Assembly (NCBI GenBank): GCA_964034945.1
Contig: OZ035963.1
Span: forward strand, 49,851,532 to 49,915,531
Direction: 5' to 3'
From: Chrysopilus asiliformis
Taxonomy: Eukaryota; Arthropoda; Insecta; Diptera; Rhagionidae
Length of the DNA stretch: 64,000 nucleotides
The notes beneath the pieces are model-generated. The model was not told the origin of the DNA. It did not search any database and saw only the letters and a program-made list of their open reading frames with translations. Below are positions 49,673-60,299 of the stretch, in pieces. Position 1 is the stretch's first letter. Each line of letters begins with the position of its first letter. The position numbers and the translations under genes are program-made.

Positions 49673-50402
49673 ATAGGACTGCAATGTCGACTATGACTGC
49701 GACTGCGGCGTCAAGTTTGACGTCGAAAAATTTAGCGACGTGGGCTGGAATCATGTATTTCGACGCGTCTCTGTCTTTCGACTTCGACGCAACTTTTGAC
49801 TCTTGACTTCGCCATATCAGCAGTTTCAAATTTCATGGAGTGACAGTCAGAATCACGTTTGGATTGATAGTGACGATTCCGCGAAATTTGAAGCTGCAGA
49901 TATGGCGAAGTCAAGAGTCAAAAGCTGCGTCGAAGTCGAAAGACAGAGACGCGTCGAGATACAGGATTCCAGCCCAGGTATTTACATAGAGTGACACACC
50001 TGACGACGTCGACTGTGACTGCAGCTGCGACTTCGACGTATCTCTTAGCCAAAATTCTAAATTCGACGTTGCGTCGGTCGTGGGGGTGCCAACGAAAATT
50101 TTAGAAAAAATCTGGGCTGACAATACCAAAACCTTTGTGCAATGTTCGTACACCACTAGAAAATTACAGTACATCAAATACGCACACGAAATTAGTATGA
50201 ATTTTCGGTAATTTTCAAATCCCACAAGCATTTTTATTATTTTTCTTTAACACGATAGACAAATTTCTTTTACACAAATGTCAAATTTGTTGTTGTTGAA
50301 GTGCTGCACGACGTTCCATGTGTTCCACTCCACGTTTCGACTGCGACGTCAACTGCGTAACCGACGGCACAGTCGACGTCGCAGTCGAACTCGCAGTCCT
50401 AT
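49673..50402. mobile_element. foldback element rich in GTCGAC
   Basis: The ends ATAGGACTGC and GCAGTCCTAT are inverse and continue as an imperfect inverted repeat ('tgcgactgcggcgtc' versus its inverse). Inside, 49743-49838 and 49887-49976 form a second inverted repeat of about 90-95 bases. Mirror-image open frames (MAKSRVKSCVEVERQRRVEI on both strands) are a consequence of that foldback and not genes. Confidence 0.7.
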
Positions 50403-52520
50403 CTGTTTAGGGCATAAATGCCAATTCAGTCAGACTAATAAATAAATTTTTCAGATATGTGTCTCATGTTAAAAAGGGGTTTGTACAAGGTATCTTTAGT
50501 GGTTATTAGTTCATATAAGAAAAATTACTTAAAATTGCTTAAGAAATTTATTTCGAATGAAAAGTGGACGATAAAGTTAAGTTTTATTTGACAAGAATTC
50601 GAAATTTTTGTCATGTGCATTACACGATAGCAAATTCCCTTAAATGTTGTTAATCTGAGAAAAAAATTATTCTTTTGTTCTACGACTACAACTAAATAAA
50701 AAGTACAATTTAACAACCAAACATTTCCTTCTTTTATTCAATTGAGATGTTGGAAGTTAACGTGAACCCAACAAAACGACAGGACATCTCAACGAGTTTA
50801 CGATAAAAGAACTTTTCAACTACTTAGACTTTAAAAGGAAATAACATCGGAAAATAGCAACAAAAGAGCTACATCATCTTTACTTAAATAAGAAACAGAC
50901 AGGAATTGTGATACGTAGCCCATAACCCATTTGGATTGTTTCTATACTATAAGAAGATGGTTCCAAGTTGTTAACCTTTATTACGAATAACAACAGACAG
51001 GATACGCAAAGGAGCACCCGACAGCGTTGTGGGAAAAGTTTATAAATAGATGGAATGGCAGGAGACAAAGGACAGCCCGTCCAACCAATGGATTTTCAGA
51101 CGAGTTTTGTTTCAGAACTAAAGATTATGAAAATTCTTACCGGAAAAGTCTGGTCACGAGTTTTTGTTATTTTGGGCTTTTTGACTTTTTCGTTTATTTC
51201 CATTAAATACAAACACAGATTGGCGTGTATATCAACAGGACGATGTTCTTGGAATTCTAAAAATAATACAAGTCAAGACTAGAAAATTTTTTATGCTTGT
51301 TCTCATATTACATAATTTGATTTTCGTCGTAGATAATCTCTGTTTTTGGTTAAAATATATGCTTAACTGCTTATTAAGTCGTTAGATTGCTAACGACTTT
51401 TCCAGGTACGAATTCGAGTGAATCAACAATACATTCGTAAAATATAAAGTTTAATTCAATATCATTACAGTGGTTTCTCAAAAGCGGCTTTGATACAGTG
51501 TTTTGAAAATGATTTACCCTTTAAGTTAATTTTCTTTATCGAAAAAAAATTTTTTTAACACGTTGAGCACCATGTGCCCACCGGTGGTCATTCTTTGAAT
51601 TACACAATAGACCGCGTGCTTACGAGCGGGCATTCCTTGGGTCACATTCTGGGACCAACATTTTTTTTACTTTTTTTTATTGATTTAATGCAAGTACTAC
51701 CAATTCCAATCAAAATAGGTTTACATCCTGGGACCAAACTTAATATTTCTCAAAGCTAAATATATATGTATATGTAAGCGGTTCCCACTGGTGGTCACGA
51801 TGTCTCAAAAGTGGTCACCTAGTCCCACCATCGACATCCAATAATGACCACCGGTGGTCACTTGGTCCTCTGTTGGAAAATTAAAATGTTCACCGGTGTA
51901 CACGTGACGCTCAACGTGTTAAACTGTTCTTAACCGATTTTGTTTATTTAATGATCGTTTTCTTAAAATAAGATGATATCTCGATTCAGAAAAATACGAG
52001 GATTTTTGTATACGAAAAATTTCAGATTATAAACTCATAGTACTTTATATACAATCAATCCGACCAACTTTGTCGTGAAAAAAATGAATCGAATTTAACT
52101 TTTGTTGGTTACCTCGCCGACAAAATTTCATGGTTGATTCAAAATCAAATCTTATTCGGACGTCATAAAATCTAAAGTTCGTATGCTGTGTTGCTTGCAT
52201 TCATATTCCTATTATGTATGATAATTGGTAACAAATGAAAATTATATGTAGCTCACCGTCCCATTGTTAAAATCCATTGTCCATTGTCCCATTGTTAAAA
52301 GCAAATGACGATTAGAACAACAAAGTGTGCGGTATTGTATGTGGATGACAACATTGTCGCCGTAATCTGTCGCCTTAAATATTGTGTCGGGCCAATTGTA
52401 TTCCGGCCTTAAGTGAGTTTTCTAATAATTTGATATTATGATCACAAATACGTGAGAATTTCACCGTAACCTCAAAATGCCAAAAAAAAATCCGCTTCAT
52501 ATTCACAATACATGTTAGTT
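50403..52520. other. spacer, no gene
   Basis: Apart from the TTAA element at 51559-51918, and a 55-base stretch near 52350-52405 that is the inverse of 32095-32150, nothing is recognised. Confidence 0.45.
51559..51918. mobile_element. TTAA-flanked piggyBac-type MITE 6
   Basis: TTAA at 51555-51558 and 51919-51922 encloses ends CACGTTGAGC and GCTCAACGTG. The interior has several CACCGGTG-type palindromes shared with the element at 31789-32086. No ORF. Confidence 0.8.
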
Positions 52521-52522
52521 AC

Positions 52523-52683
52523 CTGGCCCTTACACGCGACTGTAGAGCTGACACAGTCGCTGACACAGACTCGTGTAAATGCACTGACTGCCATTTCGCT
52601 AAATGTATTTTAATTCGTTGTCAGTAGTTTGACATTTGAAGTCTGTGCTACTGACAGACTTTACAGTCGCGTGTAATGGCCGG
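52523..52683. mobile_element. small MITE with inverted ends
   Basis: 'ggcccttacacgcgactgta' at the left is inverted at the right ('tacagtcgcgtgtaatggcc') with two differences. About 160 bp, no ORF. Target duplication not resolved. Confidence 0.5.
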
Positions 52684-52699
52684 GTTAGGTTGCGAAAAT

Positions 52700-53045
52700 T
52701 GTTGATAAATAGGTGTGGTCGCGGTATCGGCTCCCCTTTCGCCTGTTATCTTCGGAACCACTGAAGGGATTTGAATAGAATTTTCAGTGTTGGATAGATT
52801 GTTAAGGAAAATCTGTTAAGGAAAATTTTCCTCCACTCAAATCTCTCCGTCTCGCATCATGCGAACCCCCTCTCCTGCTACGTCCTCAACTACTGAATGG
52901 ATTTTAATGCAGTTTTCAGTGTTAGACAGGTCAATCATAAAGGAAAATCCAACCCAAACCACTTCCTCCCGCGTGATGCGAATCATTACGATACTAAATC
53001 TCCTAAACTACTAAATGGATTCTGATATAGTTTTGAGCTTCATTC
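52700..53045 (+). mobile_element. Helitron-like tandem units
   Basis: About three units of 'ctactgaatggattt', 'ttcagtgtt', 'gaaaattttcctcc' and 'ctctcctgctacg' recur in the Helitron at 55396-57167. Ends are not visible because a TTAA element interrupts. Confidence 0.45.
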
Positions 53046-53049
53046 TTAA

Positions 53050-53276
53050 CACATTCGTGACATTTGCTTTTCCAACGTTTTTTTACATTTGGACATCGCG
53101 TACCACGGGTGGACTGGTGGGTGGGTTAGTGGGTGGATTTGGACTACGCACTGATATACTTCTTGATAATTTAGAAATAAAAATTTACGTCCACAAAAAA
53201 ACTACCACACTATTTACTCGCGCGGTGTTAAAAAACTGTACATGTACCACCAGTGGTACACGATGTCACAAACGTG
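53050..53276. mobile_element. TTAA-flanked piggyBac-type MITE 7
   Basis: TTAA at 53046-53049 and 53277-53280 encloses ends CACATTCGTGACAT and (inverse) CACGTTTGTGACAT, which match at 11 of 14. The 'ccaccagtggtaca' palindrome resembles the CACCGGTG family. A 151-codon frame running through it also crosses a Helitron remnant, so it is not a gene. Confidence 0.7.
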
Positions 53277-53379
53277 TTAAATACATAAAAAATTGTGTAA
53301 AATTTTCGAAAAAAAGCAAAAACAAGATTTTCATGACGCTGGAAAATTCTACGAAATTAAAATCATTAAAATATGTGGG

Positions 53380-54060
53380 GCGGAAAATGATATTTCGTAG
53401 AATTTTAACTTCAGAATCAGATTCATCTAACCCAAAAACCCCCAGAAGAGATTTTTTCCGGAAAATTTGAGGAAAATCATAACCACGTCATCGTAACAGG
53501 ACCTTTTGTTATTCCTACAGACTTTTTAACGTCAGAGTCGGAATTAGCGATCCCAAAATCCCCCAGATGAGATTTTTTTCCGGCAAATTTTAGGAAAAGG
53601 ATAATCACGTTATCCTTTCAGGACCTTCCGTTAGAGATTTCTTAATGCCAGAGTCGAATTCGGCGACCACAGAACCCCCAAGTGAACTTTTTTTTCCGGC
53701 AAATTTTAGGAAAAGGATAATCACGGTATCTTTACAGGATCTTCTGTTATCTTTACAGATTTCTTAATAACCAGAATCGGATTCAATCACCCTAAAACCC
53801 CTAGATGAGATTTATTCCGAAAAATTTGAGAAAAAGGATTATCCCGTTATCCTTTCAGGATGTTCCATTATCCTTTCAGGATCTTCCATTATCCTTACAA
53901 TAACGAAGTAGTAAAATATTGTGTTGTCATTGGATTTACGTATGTGTGCGGAATTTCAAGTGAATCGGGTTAAAGGAAGTCTGTCAAAATTAGAATGCAA
54001 GATTTTACCCTGACAGACAAACAAACAGACAGATAAACAAACAGACAGAAGCAATCCAAA
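53380..54060 (-). mobile_element. Helitron-like remnant with ~120-bp tandem units
   Basis: Four or so units with 'aggataatcacgttatcctt', 'caggacctt' and 'cagagtcg' are the reverse of those at 4026-4566. They are followed by 'gacagacaaacaaacagacag' at 54014-54050, the expected 5' tract on the minus strand. Exact ends unresolved. Confidence 0.55.
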
Positions 54061-55395
54061 TAAAAATTTTTAAAAAATAGATAAGTATTTGATTTAAATC
54101 AATCAAATAATCGCATTTTTTTTAACTTTCCTGAATTTGGGAAAAATAAATGTAAATAACTTTAAGATGTCAAGTAATTTTTCTTCTTTCCTTTTGCTTT
54201 CTCTTTAATTTTATGATCTTACTCCAGTAATCACATTGTATTTACTTATATTTGCTCAAATTTCTACCAATCTATTAGATATATGTACATGAATATGTCG
54301 TTACACGTATGTATCTTTATTCACTTTGAATCATTTATATCAAGCTTAAGATTTGTCTAAGATACAATGCTGCTATACTTTAGCAATTCCCAACTAACCA
54401 CCTGCCCACGTTCTGTTGTTAGATAATTTCATGCCCCCAGGACATTCAAACATGATCCAGTTTAAGGAGTGGCGAAATACCACATGTGGGGGATATCAAG
54501 TAACATTCGACTAGCCGCTAACTATAAAAACGATGGAAAACCAACCGCCACCAACATTACATTCAAAGGACTATATGTGTGAGAAAAGTATGGAAGAAAA
54601 ATCGCAAAAAATCTCTTTGGTGGCAAGAAAACCATCCTTCTTATGTCTTTCTCTGCTTTTAGAATAAAAGTCCTGGCAATCCATCGAAATCTATGGATCC
54701 ATCAACCTAAACCACCAGGCTACATGTTACCTTTTAAATCACCGAAAATCCCGAAGCAAACGAAGCCCACCGCAACCTGCAAGTGTCTCCCCAAATATGT
54801 GGGTAGTGCGAAAAGGGGAGGGTCTCGCCTATAGGCAACTATAATAAAAATATAAAGAATCCCTACATAACTCCATATAATCAGATGGTGGATTTGTTGT
54901 CTGAAGAGCTCCTCTTGTCATGTCACCTCACTTCATTTGGCTGTAGTGTAGATACTTACGTAAATAAATACATAAAGAAATCAGAGAATAGGCAGGTGAA
55001 CGGAGGTGAATAATATCTGGGTAAATAAAACGTAAGCCGTATAGGTGCGATGGTTGAAATGCGTTTAGCTCGTATACAAGCTCCAGACACACCACCAGAT
55101 TAAAAGTAGGTCCTTGGGGCACTTATATGGCATTTTACCTGCTCACCTGGCTCTACCTATACGCTACCGCGAGCTGTCTTCCTTTTATTCATCACACCCA
55201 GTCGCAACTGATCCGCATACAGGCCTCAATTCATTCTCGTCACTCGTATTTATTGGATCCGAATCAATTTCTGAACGACGCATATTTGGTAAAAACTCAC
55301 GGGAAAAATAAAAAAAAGTGTGTAAATATTTTGTCCATAAATTTCGTCACGCTAATTTTGGGTATTTCAGATTCCCTCTCCTCGTGAAATATTTA
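54061..55395. other. spacer, no gene called
   Basis: There are only short frames. One at 55127-55387 has a hydrophobic start and is mentioned as a weak candidate in the findings. Confidence 0.4.
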
Positions 55396-55523
55396 TCTAT
55401 TTGTAGAATTAGTTTTGTTTTGCAACGTCCGTATGTCCGGACTTGGCTCGAAAACCACTGGACCGATTTTGATGCGGTTTTTTCCTATACGCTGCTTAGA
55501 CCTCTGGTCAGGTTATAGGCTAA

Positions 55524-56489
55524 AGGTAAGATTAGACTATGCCAAATATTTGGCGTTTTTCGACTGCCAAACATGACAAATAGTGTGATCGCCAAATAAA
55601 TTTTGCCAAATATTTGGCAAAAGCATATTTGGCAAAATTTTTGCCAAACACATATTTGACATTTTGCCAAATAGTGTGATCGGGTACGCCAAAAAAATGT
55701 GGCAAATTTTCCGTATTTGGCATTTTTGGCACTCTTGAAATTTCTAAAGTGGCAAACATGACAAACATTTTGCTTTTGACAGTACTCTGTGTCGTCCAGA
55801 GATTGTAAAATCGGTGTTGTTTTTTATCGCGATTTAAACAAAATGGAAAGTGTGGAAGTGCTGAGTGAATTAGGAAATGTAGCGGAAGTTTCTAGGAATA
55901 AAATGGACAAGAAAAAAAGAGTGAGGGCAAAAGTTGTGGGCGAATGGAGCGAAATCATCGGCTGTCATACGAACAAAATTACGGTATAAGCTTGGGTGTC
56001 CGATACGTAATTCCTTAAGCAGCTTTATGTAGCAGCCATCCGATTCCCTTTTTTGAACCCAATCTCTAACCCATACTCTTCTGCGACGAGTTTTTACCAC
56101 TTCTTCGTCTTCCAGCAACAAATATGAAGCTCCAAAAACAGCGGCAATCGAAGCATAGTCCATTCTCTAATATTATTTTTGATGTTAAAATGCTGTTTTA
56201 AATCATTTTAATGAAAATACTCACATGTCAAATAACTTAATTGCGATGGGCAATTCCGGCAAAGAAAACTTTGCCACAAATTCGGCAAATATTTAGTGTA
56301 ATACCCTGACAAAAAAGTTTGTCGTATGTTTGGCTGTTTCGTGTTTGGCTTATATTTGGCCAGATGAAAATTCGCCAAATATTTGGCAAAAACAACTTAA
56401 GTGTAATATCCCTGGCAAATGCATGCGCCAAACACCATTATTTGCCAAAGTTTCATATGCCAAATATTTGGCATAGTCTAATCTTACCT
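55524..56489. mobile_element. PIF/Harbinger element with 31-bp TIR
   Basis: The ends AGGTAAGATTAGACTATGCC and inverse are perfect over about 31 bases. TAA lies on each side (55521-55523 and 56490-56492), the TWA target of PIF/Harbinger. Subterminal regions are full of 'tttgccaaa' and 'ccaaatatttgg' motifs, probably transposase binding sites. It keeps the start of a transposase gene. Confidence 0.9.
55870..56163 (-). pseudogene. Harbinger transposase N-terminal fragment
   Basis: It reads MDYASIAAVFGASYLL, then RRRRVWVRDWVQKRES, HPSLYRNFVRMTADDF, after which similarity to the family ends. The RRRR.WVR.W...R and YRNF.RM...DF pattern is the N-terminal region of HARBI1/Harbinger nucleases. The catalytic DDE part is deleted. 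This ties the element to an autonomous parent. Confidence 0.75.
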
Positions 56490-57167
56490 TAAGTATTATT
56501 TTGGTACAGTCCCCCGTATTCCCCCACAATAATTTATCCCCACCACAAACTTGTTTTTAAGTTATTCCATAGAAAAAGGCATAAACCACTGGACCGAATT
56601 AGCTAAAAATTTACACAGGGGCACTATATACTCCGAAATTATTGATTAGCTTTACGGTTGACAAATATTCTTCTCCCCTCTGACCCCTCGTCTGCTATCT
56701 CCTAAACTGCTGAATGGATTTTCATGCGGTTTTCACTATTGGGCAGGTTGTTCATGAGGAAAATTTTTTAATAACTTAATCCAAACCCTCCCAGTTCTCG
56801 TAAACCCCCTCTCCTCTTATCTTCTAAACTACTGAATGGATTTTGATGCGGTTTTCACTGTTGGGCATGTAGTTTATCAGGAAAAAAATTTCCCAACTAA
56901 ATCTAAACCCACCCCTTTACTGTAAACCCCCTCTCCTGCTATTTGCTAAACTATTGAATGGATTTTGATACAGGTTTCTTCATTAAAGATGTTCTCCCTC
57001 AAGGAAAAATCTCGCTAATTAGAATCTACTCGCTCCCCATTCTTAAAACACTTTTCATGCAATATCCTGCAATTCAAGAGAAATTTTGATGCAGTTTTCA
57101 CCGTTTGGGAGGTCAGGCCGAAGAAAATTTTGATGAACCACCGAACGGTTCGGGGTTTAGTTCCTAG

Positions 57168-58791
57168 TAGAGTATAAAAGCTTTAAGATTCCAAACATTT
57201 CCAGTATTTTTCTGTTTCCAAGAAAAACATAAATTCTGTAATTTTCACGTTTGAAGGCCTTTTAAGTGATGTACCACTGTGTGACGGTACATATTTTCAT
57301 AAAACTTATTTATATCAGCTCTTACCTTCCCTTTCTATGGATTTCTATTGGGGTGGGCCTGGATTTTCACCTCTATGACCTCGATTTCCATTGACTCGGT
57401 ATCGTTCGACTTGTGCCTCTTTTCTTCGCACCAGTTAAAATCTTATCCACAACTGTTCATATTCCACCACTTTCCATTATCGCGTTCATCCTGCGTGTAT
57501 AAAGCTCTTAAAAGGAGATGGATGTAAGTGGTTATTCCTACACACATATCTAAGCACATATACGAGGAATACCAAGGACTAAATCATTTTTCTTCTTCTA
57601 ATATCCCCCCCCCCTTACTTCGTATACACATTTCAGTCACTCAAGTCGACTTTTTTCAATTTTTTTTATTTTACTATTTCTATATCCTAATACACTTTTC
57701 CATGCACATTATCTTTCTCACCAATTTTTTATTTGGTCCCTTTTTCCTGCTTTGTTTTAAAAGTAGCATATTATACGCATATTAGGAGAATAAAATAAAT
57801 TAATGATTTGTTTATCATTTGAATTAAACTTACCATGCCGAAATTCCGGTACATCAATTTTATTGCAATATAAAATTTATTATCCTTGAAACATTCCAGA
57901 GAAAAAAATTTCGGGGAAAAGCCGAACAAACAAAGAAGATACTCTTGTTGATGGTTGAAAAGCGTACGAAAAAAAAGTACCGAAAAGTCGTGAAAAAATG
58001 CAAATGATTTCCGTTTTCCTTTGTTTTCCATTGGAGTGAGCAAAAAAAATGATTTTAAATAAACGAGAAAGCCAGACAGGATAGACGGAGCGGAGCGCGC
58101 ACAATGATTTTTCTTAACATTATCATATGGAGTCAATGGAAATCGGAGAAGCATCCCTGGCCCTCTGGTTTTATCCCATCTTTCTTGGAGTTACCAACCT
58201 TATAATGGATCGAGTCAAGTCGAGCTGAACTAAATAATAAGAAAACAAGGATCACGAAAATAACAAAATTGAGTTGAGTTTTACTAGAGTGGAAATTAAA
58301 TAAAAACCGTAAAAATATATGGGTTATCTTTGCTGAACAATGCGGGATGTATGTAGTCTTTTTTTATGCGAAGTTACATTGAAAATGTATTAAGATTTGT
58401 TTTTAGTCTCTAATTTTTACTTTCTTATACAAAGTTATAATAATTTAGTCAGAATTTTGGTTTTTTTTTACATATTTTAGTGCCATCTTACACGAGACTT
58501 TAAAAAACCTTTGGATTTTTGGCAAATGAAAGCCGTCGCTCTTACATGGAGCTTCCAAATAACATGACATGTGGGGAAAAAATTCGAACTTCTTGAAATT
58601 TCGTAAATATTATTTCTTCACATAGCTCAATGCAACAACAAATAACATTTAGGGTTACTAGAGAGCCTTTTTTCATGAAATGTTTTATATATGAAGGTTT
58701 TCTTGGTTTTGTGAAAAATGGCTTATTTTCCCGTTCCCATTTCAATTGCAACCATGAAAAAAAAACCAATTTCTGTCGAATCGAGACGATA
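57168..58791. other. spacer, no gene
   Basis: Minus-strand frames near 57771-58154 and 58542-58829 lack motifs. A C-homopolymer (57606-57614) is present. Confidence 0.45.
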
Positions 58792-58795
58792 TTTA

Positions 58796-59599
58796 CCCCT
58801 GGAGCCCAATGAACGCAACGCAAACGCAACTAAAATGCACAAACTGTCACTTACAAGTTTGTTCCATACATAGATATACTAGATCTCTCGATTTGCTGTC
58901 TCAAATGGTCCCATTTCAATACAGTTCAGTGAATCAAAACGAGTCAAGTAAGAGCAAGATAACCGTATGAAAATAAATATAGTCCTCTCGTTTAAACCGT
59001 GAGCTGTCAAAGGAAAATAGACTTTCGGAATGGTGTTGGCGCCTAAAGTTATTTGTTTGCGCCTAAAGTTAGTCTCAAACTTGTGAAATTTGAATTTCGC
59101 GGCAAACTAAATTTGAATTTCGTGACCTTATACAGTTCAGTGGATGCGTTCAAGTACGATAAAGAGAGAAATACTTTTGGGACCATTTTTCAGCAGAGCT
59201 TTGTATGGTGACAGTTGTTCTATGTTATATAGTTCCGTGGTTCCATAGAAATCATTTGAAGTGAGCACAGTGAGCACAGTGAACGCACCTACAACGCAAA
59301 AGATTGCAAACTTTTAACTTTGCCGCAGCAATTCTGCATTGACAGTTCATAAAGTGAGGTTGGGGAAATGTCGTTCGAAGAAAAATTTATAGCCCTAGTG
59401 CAAATAACAAAGATAAAGACCAACAAAGCAAAATATCGCTTCAAAATTATCTATTTTTGTAATTTTGCCAACTTTATACCACTTTATATTATGTCCTACT
59501 TCACGAGATGCCACTGGGCTCTGCCGCTGAAATGTTGCGCTGCGTGACAGTTCACAGCGTTGCAGTTGCGTTCGCGTTGCGTTCATTGGGCTCCAGGGG
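58796..59599. mobile_element. TIR element (35-bp arms), possible TTAA type
   Basis: 'cccctggagcccaatgaacg' and the next 15 bases are inverted at the right end with one difference. TTAA follows on the right (59600-59603); the left has TTTA (58792-58795), which could be a mutated TTAA. Length 804 bp, no ORF with recognisable motifs. Confidence 0.65.
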
Positions 59600-59672
59600 T
59601 TAAAATATATTTTCTTAAGTTTACTCGGCAACACTGGCCCCAGAGAGCTAAAATTTTGCCAAGGTATACTAA

Positions 59673-60296
59673 CAGCCTTATTCTGGCAAAGATCACTAGT
59701 CACAACTCGATCACAAGAGCGAGGTGAATCACAAGTTGTGACTTTTTGGTATTCTCAGCGTTCAGTCACAATTTCGACTGATCTCAGCTACTGTCAAAAC
59801 TGTGACCGACTCACAAGCAGGTAACAAGATAAAAACAAGACAAAAAGAAACTATTTCCTGCACTATTTAATTGAATGTGATATTTCCAGAGTACAACGGA
59901 GACGATTTCTGGTCAATTGACAAACAAAGAAGACTTTTTTGCGAAATAAGAAAATTTTTATTGAAAATGTTCAGGTTTCCAATAACATCCCACCTTTTTT
60001 TATAATTGAACACGCACGGCACACACGCACTTTCTCCACCATTTTCACAGATTTACAAATATTAAAATTACTTTAAAAACTAACAAAACCAAAAACTGAA
60101 CTAAACTAAATAATCACAAAGCGGCTGTCAAATTTATTCACCATTCTGGAATTATACTGAGGTGAATTATTTGTTACGTTTCTTGTGACCCAACGCCAAG
60201 AATATGGAATACTCGGTCAGTCACAAAGAAAGTAACAAGCCGATCGTCTCTAACGAGTTGTGACTTGTGACCAGTCATAATGCCAGAATAGGGCTG
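59673..60296. mobile_element. PIF/Harbinger-type MITE
   Basis: The ends CAGCC(T/C)TATTCTGGCA and inverse are flanked by TAA (59670-59672 and 60297-60299). The arms continue with 'tcacaactcg' and inverse. The interior has many 'gtcacaa'/'ttgtgac' motifs. Non-coding. Different sequence from the Harbinger at 55524. Confidence 0.7.
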
Positions 60297-60299
60297 TAA

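Larger units (their letters stand above)
55396..57167 (+). mobile_element. Helitron carrying a nested Harbinger element
   Basis: It starts TCTATTTGTAGAATTAG after an A. The body has 'ccactggaccgattttgatg' and several tandem 'ctactgaatggattttgatg' units. It ends with a perfect hairpin CCGAAC-g-GTTCGG, 'gggtttagtt(c)', and CTAG followed by T, the textbook Helitron end. Without the 966-bp nested element it is about 800 bp and has no replication gene. Confidence 0.75.

Noticed and set aside
49647..49994. Mirror-image frames with MAKSRVKSCVEVERQRRVEI on both strands
   Set aside because: They are identical because the DNA is an inverted repeat; no domain is recognisable.
53015..53470. 151-codon frame
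   Set aside because: It runs through a Helitron-like tail, a TTAA MITE and into a second Helitron remnant, so it is a chance frame across three repeats.
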